From the NCBI RefSeq assembly GCF_004359545.1, contig NZ_SCWB01000007.1:38972-102971 (forward strand): DNA of 64,000 nucleotides. Direction: 5' to 3'. The translations under genes were made by a program, and so were the position numbers. Positions 8,518 to 18,038 of this stretch are shown here, piece after piece. Numbering within the stretch: position 1 is the stretch's first letter; every line of letters begins with the position of its first letter. Source of the stretch: Macrococcus lamae. GTDB lineage: Bacteria; Bacillota; Bacilli; Staphylococcales; Staphylococcaceae. The notes under the pieces were generated by a model that was not told where the DNA came from, did no database searches, and saw nothing but the letters and a program-made list of their open reading frames with translations.

Positions 8518-9956
8518 TATTCCTTCTGATTAAGAATAAGATGGTCAAGTTCTGATGTCTTCATATTTTTAAGCTTTTTGTAACGAACAAAAAAGAATAT
8601 AATGCCGAGTATCAACCAGGCAAACAGCGCAATGTAGCTCTCTATCGATAAAGACGCTGGCGACCCGGGAAATAATAGCAGTATAAGAAATATTAAACTG
8701 ATAACCGCCCCGATAAGGGCAGATGTCTTGTAAAACGGATGATAATATTGATGTCTCTTACGATAACTGAACAGCTTGAACGCACTTAAGCAGGTCACTA
8801 AATAAGCGATAGATACACCTGTTGACGACATATCAACAATCCATATGAGGGCTGTGCGACCAAGCCATGGTGATATCAGTGCAAGACCGACAATAAAGAT
8901 GATAGCTTTGTAAGGTGTATTATATTTATAATGCAGTTCCTTAAATGCATGTGGCATAACGCCTGAGCGTCCCATAGAAAAGAGCAGTCTGCTTGAACTC
9001 ATCAAAAAGCCGTTAAGACCAGTAAATATACCCATTAAAATCGCTGTTGCCAGCACAGTAACACCTATCCAGCCGAACGCAGCTTCAATGACAGATCCTG
9101 TGACAAATAATTGACCGTCCAGTTTAAACTCATCTTTAAAGACCCAGCCGGTCACCAGCACCATGGCAATATAAGTTGCTGCGCCGGCAAGCAGACTGAA
9201 AACTATCAGTTTAAAAGATTTTTTCGGTGAAAAACTGAATTCTTCTGCTGTCTGAGGAATATTATCGAAACCAACGTATGCCCATGGCGCAACGGCGAGA
9301 ATGATCAGTATAGACTGAAAAACGCCAAGCTCTTGATTAAAGGCAGGTTTCACATTGGTGAATGAAAACGTTGGTGTAAAAAACGAAGCAGCGAACATAA
9401 GAGCAACGACAACTGCAAGTACGACACAGCACATATACTGGATGTTCCCTGAGAAACTAGACCCTTTAATACTGATCCAGCCGAATATCAATAAAATCAA
9501 TGAAGATAACACCACTTCTGTCGCATAGACATCTCAGCCTGCTATCGTATAAAGTCTGCCCTGTTCCATCAACCCGGGAAATAGAAATTTAAACAGCAGG
9601 CTGAATGCTGAGGCATTGAGTGCGACAATACAAATGTAACCGAATGTTAGAAACCAGCTTGAGAAAAAAGCAATATATTTACCAAATCCCATATAGCCGA
9701 ATGCAAAGGCACCTCCAGACACCGGAAACTTCTCGACAAGCGCGCCGTAACTGATAGCGATGATAATCATCAATATCGCCCCGATCAATAGACCTATCGA
9801 GCTGCCCACTGGTCCGGCTGACTTTATCCAGTCGCCTGGCAGTACAAAAGCCCCCCACCCAATACTGGAACCGTAAGCAATTGCCCAAACAAATTTCTCT
9901 GATAAATTTTTATCAAGTGTCTGTCGCTTTTCACTGTTATTCTTCAAATTCCTCAC
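8517..9956 (-). pseudogene. APC-family amino acid permease interrupted by an in-frame TGA
   Basis: The reading frame is continuous from 9956 to 8517 (about 479 codons) except for a TGA at 9534-9536. Residues 1-140 (9956-9537) carry the first helices, including AIAYGSSIGWGAFVLPG. After the TGA the same frame continues DVYATEVVLSSLILLIFGW and runs through the remaining helices to the end. At the stop a Trp (TGG) would fit, so a single G-to-A change explains the break. TTG 9947, with AGAGGTG upstream, may be the true start. The downstream part has a GTG at 9515 but no clear ribosome-binding site, so restart of a functional transporter is unlikely. A sequencing error is possible. Confidence 0.85.
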
Positions 9957-10004
9957 CTCTTATAAGAAGTGGTTACCCTAAACGTATGAGGATTAAAGAA
10001 AATA

Positions 10005-10367
10005 TTATAACTTCCATGCTGCAATAATCAATAACAGCCATGCCGCGATAAACAGCACGCCGCCGATCGGTGTAATAGCACCGAGCACTTTAATCTGTGT
10101 GACAGCGAGTATATAAAGCGATCCGCTGAAGAAGATGATCCCTGCTGTCATTAACCAGCCTGCTACGTTTAAGTTAAGAGTAGTTGTACCTGACAATACG
10201 CCGATGACGAGCAGTCCCAGCGCATGATACATCTGGTACTGTACAGCCTTCTCCCATATGCCGAGGTACTTATCAGAGAGCTTGTTCTCCAGTCCATGTG
10301 CCCCGAATGCTCCAAGAGCCACTGCTAACAGTGCATTGATCGCACCGATGATTAAAAATGTTTTCAT
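10005..10367 (-). CDS. ywdK: DUF423 family membrane protein
   Basis: A 120-residue protein with four hydrophobic segments. The N-terminal stretch [23 protein letters not shown] is the hallmark of the DUF423 (YwdK) family, of unknown function. It is the last gene of the ung-ywdI-ywdK operon, 15 bp after ywdI, the same arrangement as in bacilli and staphylococci. Confidence 0.88.
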   Translation of the reverse strand: MKTFLIIGAINALLAVALGAFGAHGLENKLSDKYLGIWEKAVQYQMYHALGLLVIGVLSGTTTLNLNVAGWLMTAGIIFFSGSLYILAVTQIKVLGAITPIGGVLFIAAWLLLIIAAWKL

Positions 10368-10382
10368 ATTCTATGTTTCCTC

Positions 10383-10655
10383 CTAAAAATCAAATAATGA
10401 CTCGCCATTTCCATGACCGTCGTCTGTTACTGCTTTGTCTTTAATAGTGCCTCCCATCATCTTCAGCTCAGCCGCTGAGATGTCACCACTATTGATAGAA
10501 GACGGTGCTGGTTCAGATGACGCAGCGGGCATTGACGTGATGAGTGATGCCAGTGTCTGAATCGCGTACATATGTTTTTCGAATGCTGCTTGAGACACGG
10601 CGGATTTTGCAAGCGTCAGTTCCTGTTCAATCTGCTTAATCAGCTGTTGATTCAT
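10383..10655 (-). CDS. ywdI: DUF5327 family protein (YwdI)
   Basis: A 90-residue soluble protein starting [13 protein letters not shown]. The N-terminal half is a predicted coiled or helical region. It is followed by a Ser/Pro/Ala-rich linker and a conserved tail ending GESLFDF. The start at 10655 is chosen because AAGGAGG lies 9 bases upstream. It overlaps the end of ung by 20 nt. The function is unknown; only family membership and operon position are supported. Confidence 0.75.
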   Translation of the reverse strand: MNQQLIKQIEQELTLAKSAVSQAAFEKHMYAIQTLASLITSMPAASSEPAPSSINSGDISAAELKMMGGTIKDKAVTDDGHGNGESLFDF

Positions 10656-11313
10656 CCATGACAACCTCCTTACACCAATCAATCGGTTTGATACCATGAG
10701 ATTTGAGATAATGATTCGTCTGACTGTAAGGTTTTGACCCGAAGAAGCCGCGCGATGCACTGAGCGGACTTGGATGAACGCTCTTCAGCACTTTATGCTT
10801 TGACTCATCGATCAATGACAGTTTCGCCTGCGCGGGTTTCCCCCATAAAATAAATACAACGTGTTCCTTATGGTTACTCACTGCCTGAATGACCTCGTCT
10901 GTAAACGCCTCCCAGCCGATCCCTTTATGAGAATGTGCCGCCCCATGTTCAACGGTCATCACGGTGTTCAACAGCAGTACACCTTCTTCGGCCCAGCCCG
11001 TCAGTTCGCCGGTCGAGCGCGTGCAGCCTGTGTCAGCTTCAAGTTCCTTATACATATTGCGGAGTGAAGGTGGAAACTTCGTGCCGTTTTTCACAGAAAA
11101 TGCCAGTCCATGTGCCTGGTCAGGTCCGTGATAAGGATCCTGGCCGAGAATGACCACTTTCACTTGGTCGAACGGGGTATATTTGAAGGCATTGTATATA
11201 TTTTTTCTGGCAGGATATATCGTTTTTGTTGTATAGGCTTTCTCCAAAAAATCGTCCATGTTCGTGAAATCATGCTTTTCTTTAATATCTTTAAAGATCG
11301 TCTCCCAGTTCAT
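10636..11313 (-). CDS. ung: Uracil-DNA glycosylase
   Basis: A 225-residue family 1 uracil-DNA glycosylase that removes uracil from DNA as the first step of base excision repair. The catalytic water-activating motif GQDPYHGP and the C-terminal DNA-intercalation motif [13 protein letters not shown] are both intact, as is [14 protein letters not shown] 11313 is preferred over an in-frame GTG at 11322 because the GTG lies within the ribosome-binding site GAGGTG. First gene of the ung-ywdI-ywdK operon. Confidence 0.96.
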   Translation of the reverse strand: MNWETIFKDIKEKHDFTNMDDFLEKAYTTKTIYPARKNIYNAFKYTPFDQVKVVILGQDPYHGPDQAHGLAFSVKNGTKFPPSLRNMYKELEADTGCTRSTGELTGWAEEGVLLLNTVMTVEHGAAHSHKGIGWEAFTDEVIQAVSNHKEHVVFILWGKPAQAKLSLIDESKHKVLKSVHPSPLSASRGFFGSKPYSQTNHYLKSHGIKPIDWCKEVVMDESTAD

Positions 11314-11361
11314 CTCATTCACCTCGTCATAAATTGTATCATATTATTCAAGCATTTTATT

Positions 11362-11390
11362 TTGTCATACCCTTATTTCTGATATGATAT
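11362..11390 (+). promoter_or_regulatory. Putative pdxK promoter
   Basis: TTGTCA at 11362-11367 and TATGAT at 11383-11388 (15-bp spacing), or TGATAT at 11385-11390 (17-bp spacing). It lies about 35 bp upstream of the pdxK start. Confidence 0.5.
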
Positions 11391-11421
11391 TAACAAATAC
11401 AGAAGAATGGGGTATGTCAAA

Positions 11422-12252
11422 ATGGCTTTAAAGAAAACATTAACAATCGCAGGTTCAGATACGAGTGCAGGAGCTGGTATGCAGGCTGACCTGAAAACTT
11501 TTCAGGAACATAATACGTACGGTATGGTGGCGCTCACTGCTGTCGTCACAATGGATCCTGAAACATGGAGTCACGACGTGACACCGCTGCCGATTGAACT
11601 GCTGGACAAACAGCTGAAAACAGCGTTGTCTATTCAGCCGGATGCCATCAAAACAGGGATGCTCGGTACAGAAGAAATCATCGGTCGTGCGGCACAGGCA
11701 TTTAAAGATTCTAATGCCGAATACTTCGTTGTCGACCCGGTCATGGTGTGTAAAGGGGACGATGAAGTCCTTAACCCGGGAAATACTGATGCGATGATCA
11801 AAGAATTACTGCCGATTGCAACTGTTGTCACACCGAACTTATTTGAAGCGGGACAATTATCAGAACTCGGTAAACTGACTTCTGTTGAAGATATGAAAAA
11901 AGCCGCTCAAGTGATTTATGACCGCGGCGCGAAGCACGTTGTTATTAAAGGCGGCAAGGCATTGGAAGGCGCAGAAGCAGTTGATCTATACTACGACGGT
12001 GAAACATTTACGCAGTTGACGACCGATAAATTCCAGTCATCTTATAACCACGGCGCAGGCTGTACGTTCGCAGCAGCTGTAACAGCTAACTTAGCAAACG
12101 GCTTAACACCACGCGAAGCAGTCATCAATGCAAAAGCCTTTGTCGCTTCAGCAATTAAAAACGGCTGGAAAATGAACGACTTCGTCGGACCAGTTCAGCA
12201 TGGTGCTTATAACAAAGTCGAAAAAATTGACGTGCAGACAACAGAAGTCTAA
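11422..12252 (+). CDS. pdxK: Pyridoxine/pyridoxal kinase (ThiD-like ribokinase family)
   Basis: A 276-residue ribokinase-family enzyme nearly collinear with the S. aureus protein annotated PdxK. The N-terminus TIAGSDTSAGAGMQADLKTF binds the pyridoxine or HMP substrate. The C-terminal motif SYNHGAGCTFAAAV contains the anion hole and, unusually, a Cys next to the catalytic region (GAGCT). That Cys is characteristic of the ThiD-like pyridoxal kinases of Gram-positive bacteria. It phosphorylates B6 vitamers for salvage; some activity on HMP cannot be excluded. The start at 11422 matches the family; an ATG at 11407 adds five unmatched residues. Confidence 0.9.
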   Translation: MALKKTLTIAGSDTSAGAGMQADLKTFQEHNTYGMVALTAVVTMDPETWSHDVTPLPIELLDKQLKTALSIQPDAIKTGMLGTEEIIGRAAQAFKDSNAEYFVVDPVMVCKGDDEVLNPGNTDAMIKELLPIATVVTPNLFEAGQLSELGKLTSVEDMKKAAQVIYDRGAKHVVIKGGKALEGAEAVDLYYDGETFTQLTTDKFQSSYNHGAGCTFAAAVTANLANGLTPREAVINAKAFVASAIKNGWKMNDFVGPVQHGAYNKVEKIDVQTTEV

Positions 12253-12271
12253 ATCTATAGCAGTAACAGCG

Positions 12272-12325
12272 ACACGGACATTCACGGCAGTTCAACCTGC
12301 TTAAGTAGATGTCCGTGTTTCTTTA
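12272..12325 (+). terminator. Terminator after pdxK
   Basis: Outer 10-bp arms ACACGGACAT (12272-12281) and ATGTCCGTGT (12309-12318) enclose a small inner hairpin (GCAG/CTGC). They are followed by a T-rich tract. Confidence 0.8.
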
Positions 12326-12434
12326 TTTTTTTAGTAGTTTTGTCTTAAAGAATTAAACGTAAGCTCAAACGGTATAATTTTTCATCAATTTCTAGTAAAA
12401 TAGTAAGGTATAAATAATTGAAGGAGTCCTGACG

Positions 12435-12791
12435 ATGGAATTAATTAACCAGGAAATCGTGCAGCAGCATTTAGATGAATTTACACATCAGCCTGTCTAT
12501 CTGCACGTAGAAACAACGAACGGTGCCTATGCATCACATTTCGATGCACAAGTATTCAATGCAGGCACATTTTTAAGAAATATTCAGGTCACTTATATTC
12601 AGGCGAAGATTACAGGTGGCGGCAAAGAACCGTTCCGTGTCGGCTTGAAGCTTGATAGCGGCTGGATATATGTTCAAGGTTTAACGCATTATGAAATCAC
12701 AGAAAACGGTGAATTCCTGCTGGCAGGACACAATTTCCAAGGTCAGCTGGCTGCTGCACTTGAAATCAGCAAAACACCGTTTCCGTTATAA
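12435..12791 (+). CDS. yojF: YojF family protein (DUF1806)
   Basis: A 118-residue protein matching the YojF/DUF1806 family. Conserved parts include QPVYLHVETTNGAY, NAGTFLRNIQV and KITGGGKEPFRVGLKL. The family is nearly always encoded just upstream of bshB2, as here (11 bp apart). That suggests a link to bacillithiol or thiol metabolism, but no biochemical role is known to me. ATG 12435 follows AAGGAG. Confidence 0.85.
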   Translation: MELINQEIVQQHLDEFTHQPVYLHVETTNGAYASHFDAQVFNAGTFLRNIQVTYIQAKITGGGKEPFRVGLKLDSGWIYVQGLTHYEITENGEFLLAGHNFQGQLAAALEISKTPFPL

Positions 12792-12802
12792 GAGGTGTAA
12801 TT

Positions 12803-13471
12803 ATGGAAGAATCACAAGTATTAGTTATATTTCCTCATCCTGATGATGAGGCTTTTGGTGTGTCAGGGACACTCGCGAAGTTCATAAACAACGGCGTACC
12901 TGTTACGTATGCTTGTCTGACGCTCGGTCAGATGGGACGTAATCTCGGTAATCCACCGTTTGCTACACGTGAATCACTGCCTCATATTCGCGAGAAAGAA
13001 CTGGATCTAGCTGCAGAAGCAATCGGTATAACTGATTTACGTAAGATGGGTTATCGCGATAAGACGCTTGAATTTGAAAAGTTAAGCGACCTTGCGGATA
13101 TGGTCAGTTCGTTGATTGACGAACTTAAGCCTTCGCTTATCATTTCGTTTTACCCGGGTTACTCGGTCCATCCCGATCACGAGGCAACGGCTGATGCTGT
13201 AGTTGAGGCAGTGAGACGCCTTGCTGAAGCAGATCGTCCGAAAATGCATCTCGTTGCATTCAGCAATGATACAGCAGATGATTTAGGGGAACCTGATGTT
13301 GTTGTGGATATAGACGGGTTTGGTGAGAGAAAGCAGCGGGTGCTGGAGGCCCATGCTTCTCAGACCGGTCCGATGCTTGAGTCGCTCGCTGCTGATACAC
13401 AGCAGGCGGAAGCAGCGCGTGATATGTGGTTTAAAATAGAACGATTCTATAGCTATCAGGTGATTGATTAG
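12803..13471 (+). CDS. bshB2: Bacillithiol biosynthesis deacetylase BshB2
   Basis: A 222-residue LmbE/PIG-L deacetylase that removes acetyl from GlcNAc-malate, the second step of bacillithiol synthesis. The metal-binding motif FPHPDDEAFG is at residues 9-18 and the second motif YSVHPDHEATAD gives the further His ligands. It follows yojF and precedes folE2 (10 bp), so the three genes form one operon. BshB2 rather than BshB1 is inferred from the yojF neighbour. Confidence 0.92.
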   Translation: MEESQVLVIFPHPDDEAFGVSGTLAKFINNGVPVTYACLTLGQMGRNLGNPPFATRESLPHIREKELDLAAEAIGITDLRKMGYRDKTLEFEKLSDLADMVSSLIDELKPSLIISFYPGYSVHPDHEATADAVVEAVRRLAEADRPKMHLVAFSNDTADDLGEPDVVVDIDGFGERKQRVLEAHASQTGPMLESLAADTQQAEAARDMWFKIERFYSYQVID

Positions 13472-13481
13472 GAGATAAGAA

Positions 13482-14351
13482 ATGGATAATAATTTAGCGA
13501 CAAGAGAAGGTCGATGGAAACATTTCGGTTCGGTTGATCCTATTAAAGGGACAAAGCCGACAGAAAAAGAGCTCATGACTGACCTTCAAAATTCAAAAAA
13601 AGACTTTTTGTTTGAAATTGACCATGTCGGTATTAAAAATTTGACGTATCCAGTTAGAATCGGGGATTATCAGACAGCTGGAACGTTCAGTTTATCGACG
13701 CATCTAGCTCAAGACGAAAAAGGCATCAATATGAGCCGCATCCTCGAATCTGTGGAAGCACATTATGATAAAGGACTGCCGCTTGATTTTGATACATTGA
13801 AAACAGTACTCATCACGCTTCAGACCACTATGAAACAACGGAGTGCTTCGGTCGATGTCTCTGCGGTCTGGTTCTTCGATCGCTTCAGCCCAGTGACGAA
13901 CTTAAAAGCAGTCGGTCATGCCGATGTGACGCTTTCTCAGACAGTTGAAGATGAGACAGTGACTGAGCAGACAGTGACGATTCAAGCTGCTGTCACTACA
14001 CTCTGCCCTTGTTCCAAAGAAATCAGTGAATACTCTGCGCATAATCAGCGTGGTATCGTTACAGTTAAAGCCATGTTGACAGAAGCTGTACCTGATGACT
14101 TCAAGGAACAGCTTCTTGATGCGATGGAAGCAAACGCATCAAGCATGCTTTATCCGATTTTGAAGCGGACAGATGAAAAAGCAGTAACAGAACGTGCTTA
14201 TGAGAATCCACGTTTTGTAGAAGACTTACTGCGGTTAATTGCAGCAGATTTAGTAGAACTGCCATTTGTCACTGGCTTTGAGATTGAATGCCGCAATGAG
14301 GAATCCATTCATCAGCACGATGCATTTGCACGCTTACACTATACAAAATAG
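13482..14351 (+). CDS. folE2: GTP cyclohydrolase IB (FolE2)
   Basis: A 289-residue type IB GTP cyclohydrolase that makes 7,8-dihydroneopterin triphosphate for folate (and possibly queuosine) synthesis. The catalytic and metal site [20 protein letters not shown] holds the conserved Cys and His, and the C-terminal [14 protein letters not shown] completes it. N-terminal [14 protein letters not shown] matches staphylococcal FolE2. FolE2 enzymes can use metals other than zinc, which is the usual reason for keeping this form. Confidence 0.95.
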   Translation: MDNNLATREGRWKHFGSVDPIKGTKPTEKELMTDLQNSKKDFLFEIDHVGIKNLTYPVRIGDYQTAGTFSLSTHLAQDEKGINMSRILESVEAHYDKGLPLDFDTLKTVLITLQTTMKQRSASVDVSAVWFFDRFSPVTNLKAVGHADVTLSQTVEDETVTEQTVTIQAAVTTLCPCSKEISEYSAHNQRGIVTVKAMLTEAVPDDFKEQLLDAMEANASSMLYPILKRTDEKAVTERAYENPRFVEDLLRLIAADLVELPFVTGFEIECRNEESIHQHDAFARLHYTK

Positions 14352-14360
14352 GAGATCATC

Positions 14361-14918
14361 ATGACTGAAAAAGAAAAGATGCTTGCAGGCGAACTATATA
14401 ATCCACAGGATCCAGTGCTCGCCGGAGACCGTATCCAGGCAAAACTTGCAACGAGAAGCTATAATGCTACACCCGAAAATCTTAAAGAAGAACGCACAAA
14501 ACGCATTAAAGAAATACTTGGATCAAGCGGCGACGCTATTTGGATTGAAAGCAATTTTAAAGTCGATTACGGTTACAATATTCATGTCGGTGAGAACTTC
14601 TATGCAAATTATGACTTGACGATACTGGATGTTGCCCGAGTTGATATCGGCGACAACTGCATGATTGCGCCAGGCGTGCATATCTATACAGCGACACATC
14701 CCGTTCAGGCAGCTGCACGAAACAGCGGTGTTGAATATGCAAAACCCGTCAAGATCGGACATAACTGCTGGATCGGCGGCCGTGCCGTCATCAATCCTGG
14801 CGTCACTATCGGCGATAATGTCGTCATCGCAAGTGGTGCCGTCGTTACAAAAGACGTTCCAGACAACGTCGTCGTCGCCGGAGTGCCTGCGAAAGTGATT
14901 CAAACCATCGAAAATTAA
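14361..14918 (+). CDS. maa: Maltose/galactoside O-acetyltransferase family protein
   Basis: A 185-residue left-handed beta-helix acetyltransferase. The N-terminal Maa domain ([20 protein letters not shown]) is followed by hexapeptide repeats from about residue 60. The catalytic His lies in YTATHPV and the acetyl-CoA-binding end is GVPAKVIQ. It acetylates sugars, probably as detoxification of non-metabolised sugars, but the real substrate is unknown. It sits 9 bp after folE2 and is followed by a terminator, so it may be the last gene of the yojF operon. Confidence 0.85.
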   Translation: MTEKEKMLAGELYNPQDPVLAGDRIQAKLATRSYNATPENLKEERTKRIKEILGSSGDAIWIESNFKVDYGYNIHVGENFYANYDLTILDVARVDIGDNCMIAPGVHIYTATHPVQAAARNSGVEYAKPVKIGHNCWIGGRAVINPGVTIGDNVVIASGAVVTKDVPDNVVVAGVPAKVIQTIEN

Positions 14919-14923
14919 AAATA

Positions 14924-14960
14924 GCCCGCTTCCTGATATAGGGAGCGGGCATTGTTGTGT
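14924..14960 (+). terminator. Terminator after the acetyltransferase gene
   Basis: Stem GCCCGCTTCC (14924-14933) pairs with GGGAGCGGGC (14941-14950) across a 7-nt loop, followed by a T-rich stretch. Confidence 0.82.
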
Positions 14961-14970
14961 CTGTTCAAGG

Positions 14971-15050
14971 AATTGCATCAAACCACGACTTCATTTGAGT
15001 CAATTATCGTTAATTGCATCAAACCGCGAGTTCATTTGAGTCAATTATCG
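14971..15050. repeat. Tandem 39-bp direct repeat, each unit an imperfect dyad
   Basis: Two copies, 14971-15009 and 15012-15050, differ at only two positions. Each copy starts AATTGCATCAAA and continues after an 11-base centre with TTTGAGTCAATT, so the 12-bp ends form an inverted repeat with a two-base mismatch. The units repeat with a 41-bp period in the space between convergent genes. They could be hairpins that end or protect transcripts, or a protein-binding array. I do not recognise the family. Confidence 0.85.
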
Positions 15051-15057
15051 CTCTCTA

Positions 15058-15951
15058 TCATAAATAGTATTTCGCACCTTTTGTATGACCATCTTTTTTA
15101 AAGTGCTGATTTAGTATTCTTGACACAGTAGCTCGTGATACTCCGTCACACCATTTTAATGTTTCTGACAAAGTAATCGGTTTGTTCTTTAAATAATATA
15201 GCTCTTTAACACTTGATGTAACTACTTCGTTCAACCAGTAGACTTTCCCGCATGTCGGACAGCTGACTTTCTTATGACTGCGTTCACTTAAATTCAACAT
15301 CGCCATACACTGCTGACATTTTACGCCGGGCTGCATCAGACTAAAATCCGTCATAATCGGCTGGTTTAAATGAATAAATGGTTGATGATTATTCATTAAG
15401 TACTTGCCCATCTCAATATTATCCTCATAATTTCTATTAAAAGACTGATAACGTTTCAGATGATGAAGCAACTGACCTCGGAATAGCCACTTCTTCTCAT
15501 TATAGATGCCTTTCAGATGAAAATCTGTATTGATATTGACGATATAGCTTTCCACTTCATAACCATGCCGCGCCGCGACTTCATTTAACAGATGATGTGC
15601 CTTATCAAGCTGAAGTTCAGGATTCGTAATGATGTTATCGTAATGCGAGAATAGCTGGCTATCTTTAAAATAATAATTCCCTTTGAAATTTTTAATATCA
15701 TAATGACATATTTTGCGCTGATGAATCACCAGAACATCATACTGCGCACTGCTTTTAAATGACAATGTAATATCCCACAGCTTAACAGCATGACTGTATC
15801 CGGCAGTCATCTTAACAAACTGCTGTTCCCCGCTGTAGCCGTAGCGACTTGTACTGTAATCCCTGTCCTGCTGATCAGATAAACTATATCTTCCGTTCAT
15901 CGCATCATAATAGGCCAACTTCAATGGATAATCAGCTTGTTTTAACAGCAT
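15058..15951 (-). CDS. NERD (nuclease-related) domain protein with zinc ribbon
   Basis: A 297-residue protein. The N-terminal NERD-type domain (residues about 30-150) shows YDVLVI followed by YDIKNFKGNYYF, the expected D...(D/E)xK pattern of restriction-endonuclease-like nucleases. Two CxxC pairs at about residues 213-216 and 232-235 (CQQCM, CPTCG) make a likely zinc ribbon. A C-terminal region with ATVSRILNQHFKKDG looks like a small helix-turn-helix. It is the third gene of tadA-HAD-NERD, 15 bp after the phosphatase gene. DNA binding or cleavage is plausible, but the cellular role is unknown. Confidence 0.7.
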   Translation of the reverse strand: MLLKQADYPLKLAYYDAMNGRYSLSDQQDRDYSTSRYGYSGEQQFVKMTAGYSHAVKLWDITLSFKSSAQYDVLVIHQRKICHYDIKNFKGNYYFKDSQLFSHYDNIITNPELQLDKAHHLLNEVAARHGYEVESYIVNINTDFHLKGIYNEKKWLFRGQLLHHLKRYQSFNRNYEDNIEMGKYLMNNHQPFIHLNQPIMTDFSLMQPGVKCQQCMAMLNLSERSHKKVSCPTCGKVYWLNEVVTSSVKELYYLKNKPITLSETLKWCDGVSRATVSRILNQHFKKDGHTKGAKYYL

Positions 15952-15966
15952 TCTCGTCCCCCAATG

Positions 15967-16845
15967 TTATCGCGTAACGCCATTGACTTCCTGCAGATAT
16001 TTGAAGATGGCTTTGCCGACGCCACTCTCTTGGTTGGTAGCTGTCACGTCTTTTGCGGCAGCCTTTGTTTCCGGCGCACCATTTCCCATAGCGACGGAAT
16101 AATGCGCACGCTCGAGCATAGAGATGTCATTTAAATTATCGCCGAGCGTCATCGTTTCATCCATCGTTACGTTCAGTTGTTCAGCAATGGCTTCAAGCGC
16201 AATGCCTTTTTGCGCATCATTATGTGTGATTTCAATATTACCGCGCGATGATGCTGAGATAGCGAGGCTCTCGTAAGCTTGCAGTTCTGCTTTAGCGGCG
16301 TCAATTTTATCGAGATCTGCCGAGTATGCCAGAAACTTAAGCACCAGTTCGCCGTCATGCTCGTATATGTCCTCGTAGTTGTCGACTTGTTTAAGCGACC
16401 CTTGATCGATACGTTTCTGAATGCCTGCCTTAATTTTTTCGACATCTGGAACGTTACCTGCCTTAACTGCAATATCAATATAAATCTGCAGATCCTTATC
16501 CACATCTTCCGTATAAATCCCTGCATTCGTATAGACCTGGTAAAAGACATCATATTTACTCAGGATGCCAGTAATATTTTCAATCTGCTCATCGTTCAAG
16601 CTTGATGTATGCAGGATGTTGAATGCTTCGTCACGTACTTCCGCACCGTTCAGACAAATATATGGGACGACGAGTCCAGTCGACTTGACCGGTCCATTAG
16701 CCTCGTAAAATGCACGTCCAGTCGCAATCGCTACTGTCACACCGTTCTCTTGAGCAGCTTTAATGGCTGCAATATTTTCCTCAGATATTTCATGTGCTGA
16801 ATTCAACAATGTTCCGTCCATATCAATGGCTATCAGTTTAATCAT
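15967..16845 (-). CDS. Cof-type HAD-IIB phosphatase
   Basis: A 292-residue sugar-phosphate phosphatase of the Cof/YidA type. Motif I is IAIDMDGTLLNS (nucleophile Asp near residue 8), motif II is VAIATGRAF, and motifs III/IV are in KGIALEAI and MTLGDNLNDISML. A large IIB cap sits between them. Start ATG 16845 is preceded by AGGAGA; the longer reading adds 11 unmatched residues. It follows tadA closely. The substrate is unknown; the family acts on sugar phosphates and related phosphoesters. Confidence 0.88.
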   Translation of the reverse strand: MIKLIAIDMDGTLLNSAHEISEENIAAIKAAQENGVTVAIATGRAFYEANGPVKSTGLVVPYICLNGAEVRDEAFNILHTSSLNDEQIENITGILSKYDVFYQVYTNAGIYTEDVDKDLQIYIDIAVKAGNVPDVEKIKAGIQKRIDQGSLKQVDNYEDIYEHDGELVLKFLAYSADLDKIDAAKAELQAYESLAISASSRGNIEITHNDAQKGIALEAIAEQLNVTMDETMTLGDNLNDISMLERAHYSVAMGNGAPETKAAAKDVTATNQESGVGKAIFKYLQEVNGVTR

Positions 16846-16883
16846 CTGCTCATCTCCTGTAAGTTTATACTTATTCATTACCC

Positions 16884-17375
<492 letters not shown>

Positions 17376-17438
17376 TCATCCACCTTCACTGTTTTGTGAT
17401 ACAATAACATATACATTTTATCACTACGGGAGAAAATC

Positions 17439-18038
17439 ATGACAGTATATATTGCAATTGAAGGACCGATCGGTGTCGGCAAGAGTTCTCTCGCAAGAAA
17501 ACTTGCTGACACTTTAAATATGGATACATTGTACGAAATTGTCGAAGAAAACCCTTTTCTGAGCGATTTTTATGATGATATCGATAAATGGAGTTTTCAG
17601 ACAGAGATGTTTTTCCTATGCAACCGTTATAAGCAGATCAGTGACCTAGGTGATAAGAACATCGTCAGCGACTACCATATTATGAAAAATAAGATCTTCG
17701 CGCGTAATACATTGAATGACAAGGAATATGGTATGTTTGAAAAAATCTATGATGTCATGACATCTGAACTGCGTCAGCCGGATATTACCTTGTTTTTGAC
17801 AGCAGATTTGCCAGTGCTAAAAAGACGCATTGCTATGCGGAACCGTGAATTTGAGGCATCAATCACAGATGATTACCTGTTGACATTGACAGATGATTAT
17901 AACCGCATATGTGAACAGATGGCGGATGATAACAGCTTGTGCATCGACACGACCCACCTTGATTTCGTCCATAACGAAGCAGATTATATCCATATACTAA
18001 ACCAAATAAACACAGTGATCGGAGAACAACATGTATAA
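17439..18038 (+). CDS. dgk: Deoxynucleoside kinase, deoxyguanosine-kinase-like
   Basis: A 199-residue deoxynucleoside kinase for purine deoxynucleoside salvage. The P-loop is IEGPIGVGKSSLARKL, then WSFQTEMFFLCNRYKQ and VSDYHIMKNKIFA. The DYH form of the catalytic motif (in place of DRS) is that of B. subtilis Dgk. It overlaps the next kinase gene by 8 nt, so the two are translated together. Substrate preference is inferred from likeness to the B. subtilis pair. Confidence 0.85.
   Translation: MTVYIAIEGPIGVGKSSLARKLADTLNMDTLYEIVEENPFLSDFYDDIDKWSFQTEMFFLCNRYKQISDLGDKNIVSDYHIMKNKIFARNTLNDKEYGMFEKIYDVMTSELRQPDITLFLTADLPVLKRRIAMRNREFEASITDDYLLTLTDDYNRICEQMADDNSLCIDTTHLDFVHNEADYIHILNQINTVIGEQHV

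Noticed and set aside
9534..9536. The TGA in the permease gene as a selenocysteine or Trp codon
   Set aside because: No SECIS-like hairpin is evident, and all other genes in the window use TGA as a normal stop.
14523..14981. A 152-codon minus-strand ORF opposite the acetyltransferase gene
   Set aside because: Antisense to a clear hexapeptide-repeat gene; it includes the terminator.
14971..15050. The tandem repeat as a small CRISPR array or a STAR element
   Set aside because: The units are separated by only two bases, so there are no spacers, and the sequence lacks the GC-rich STAR core.
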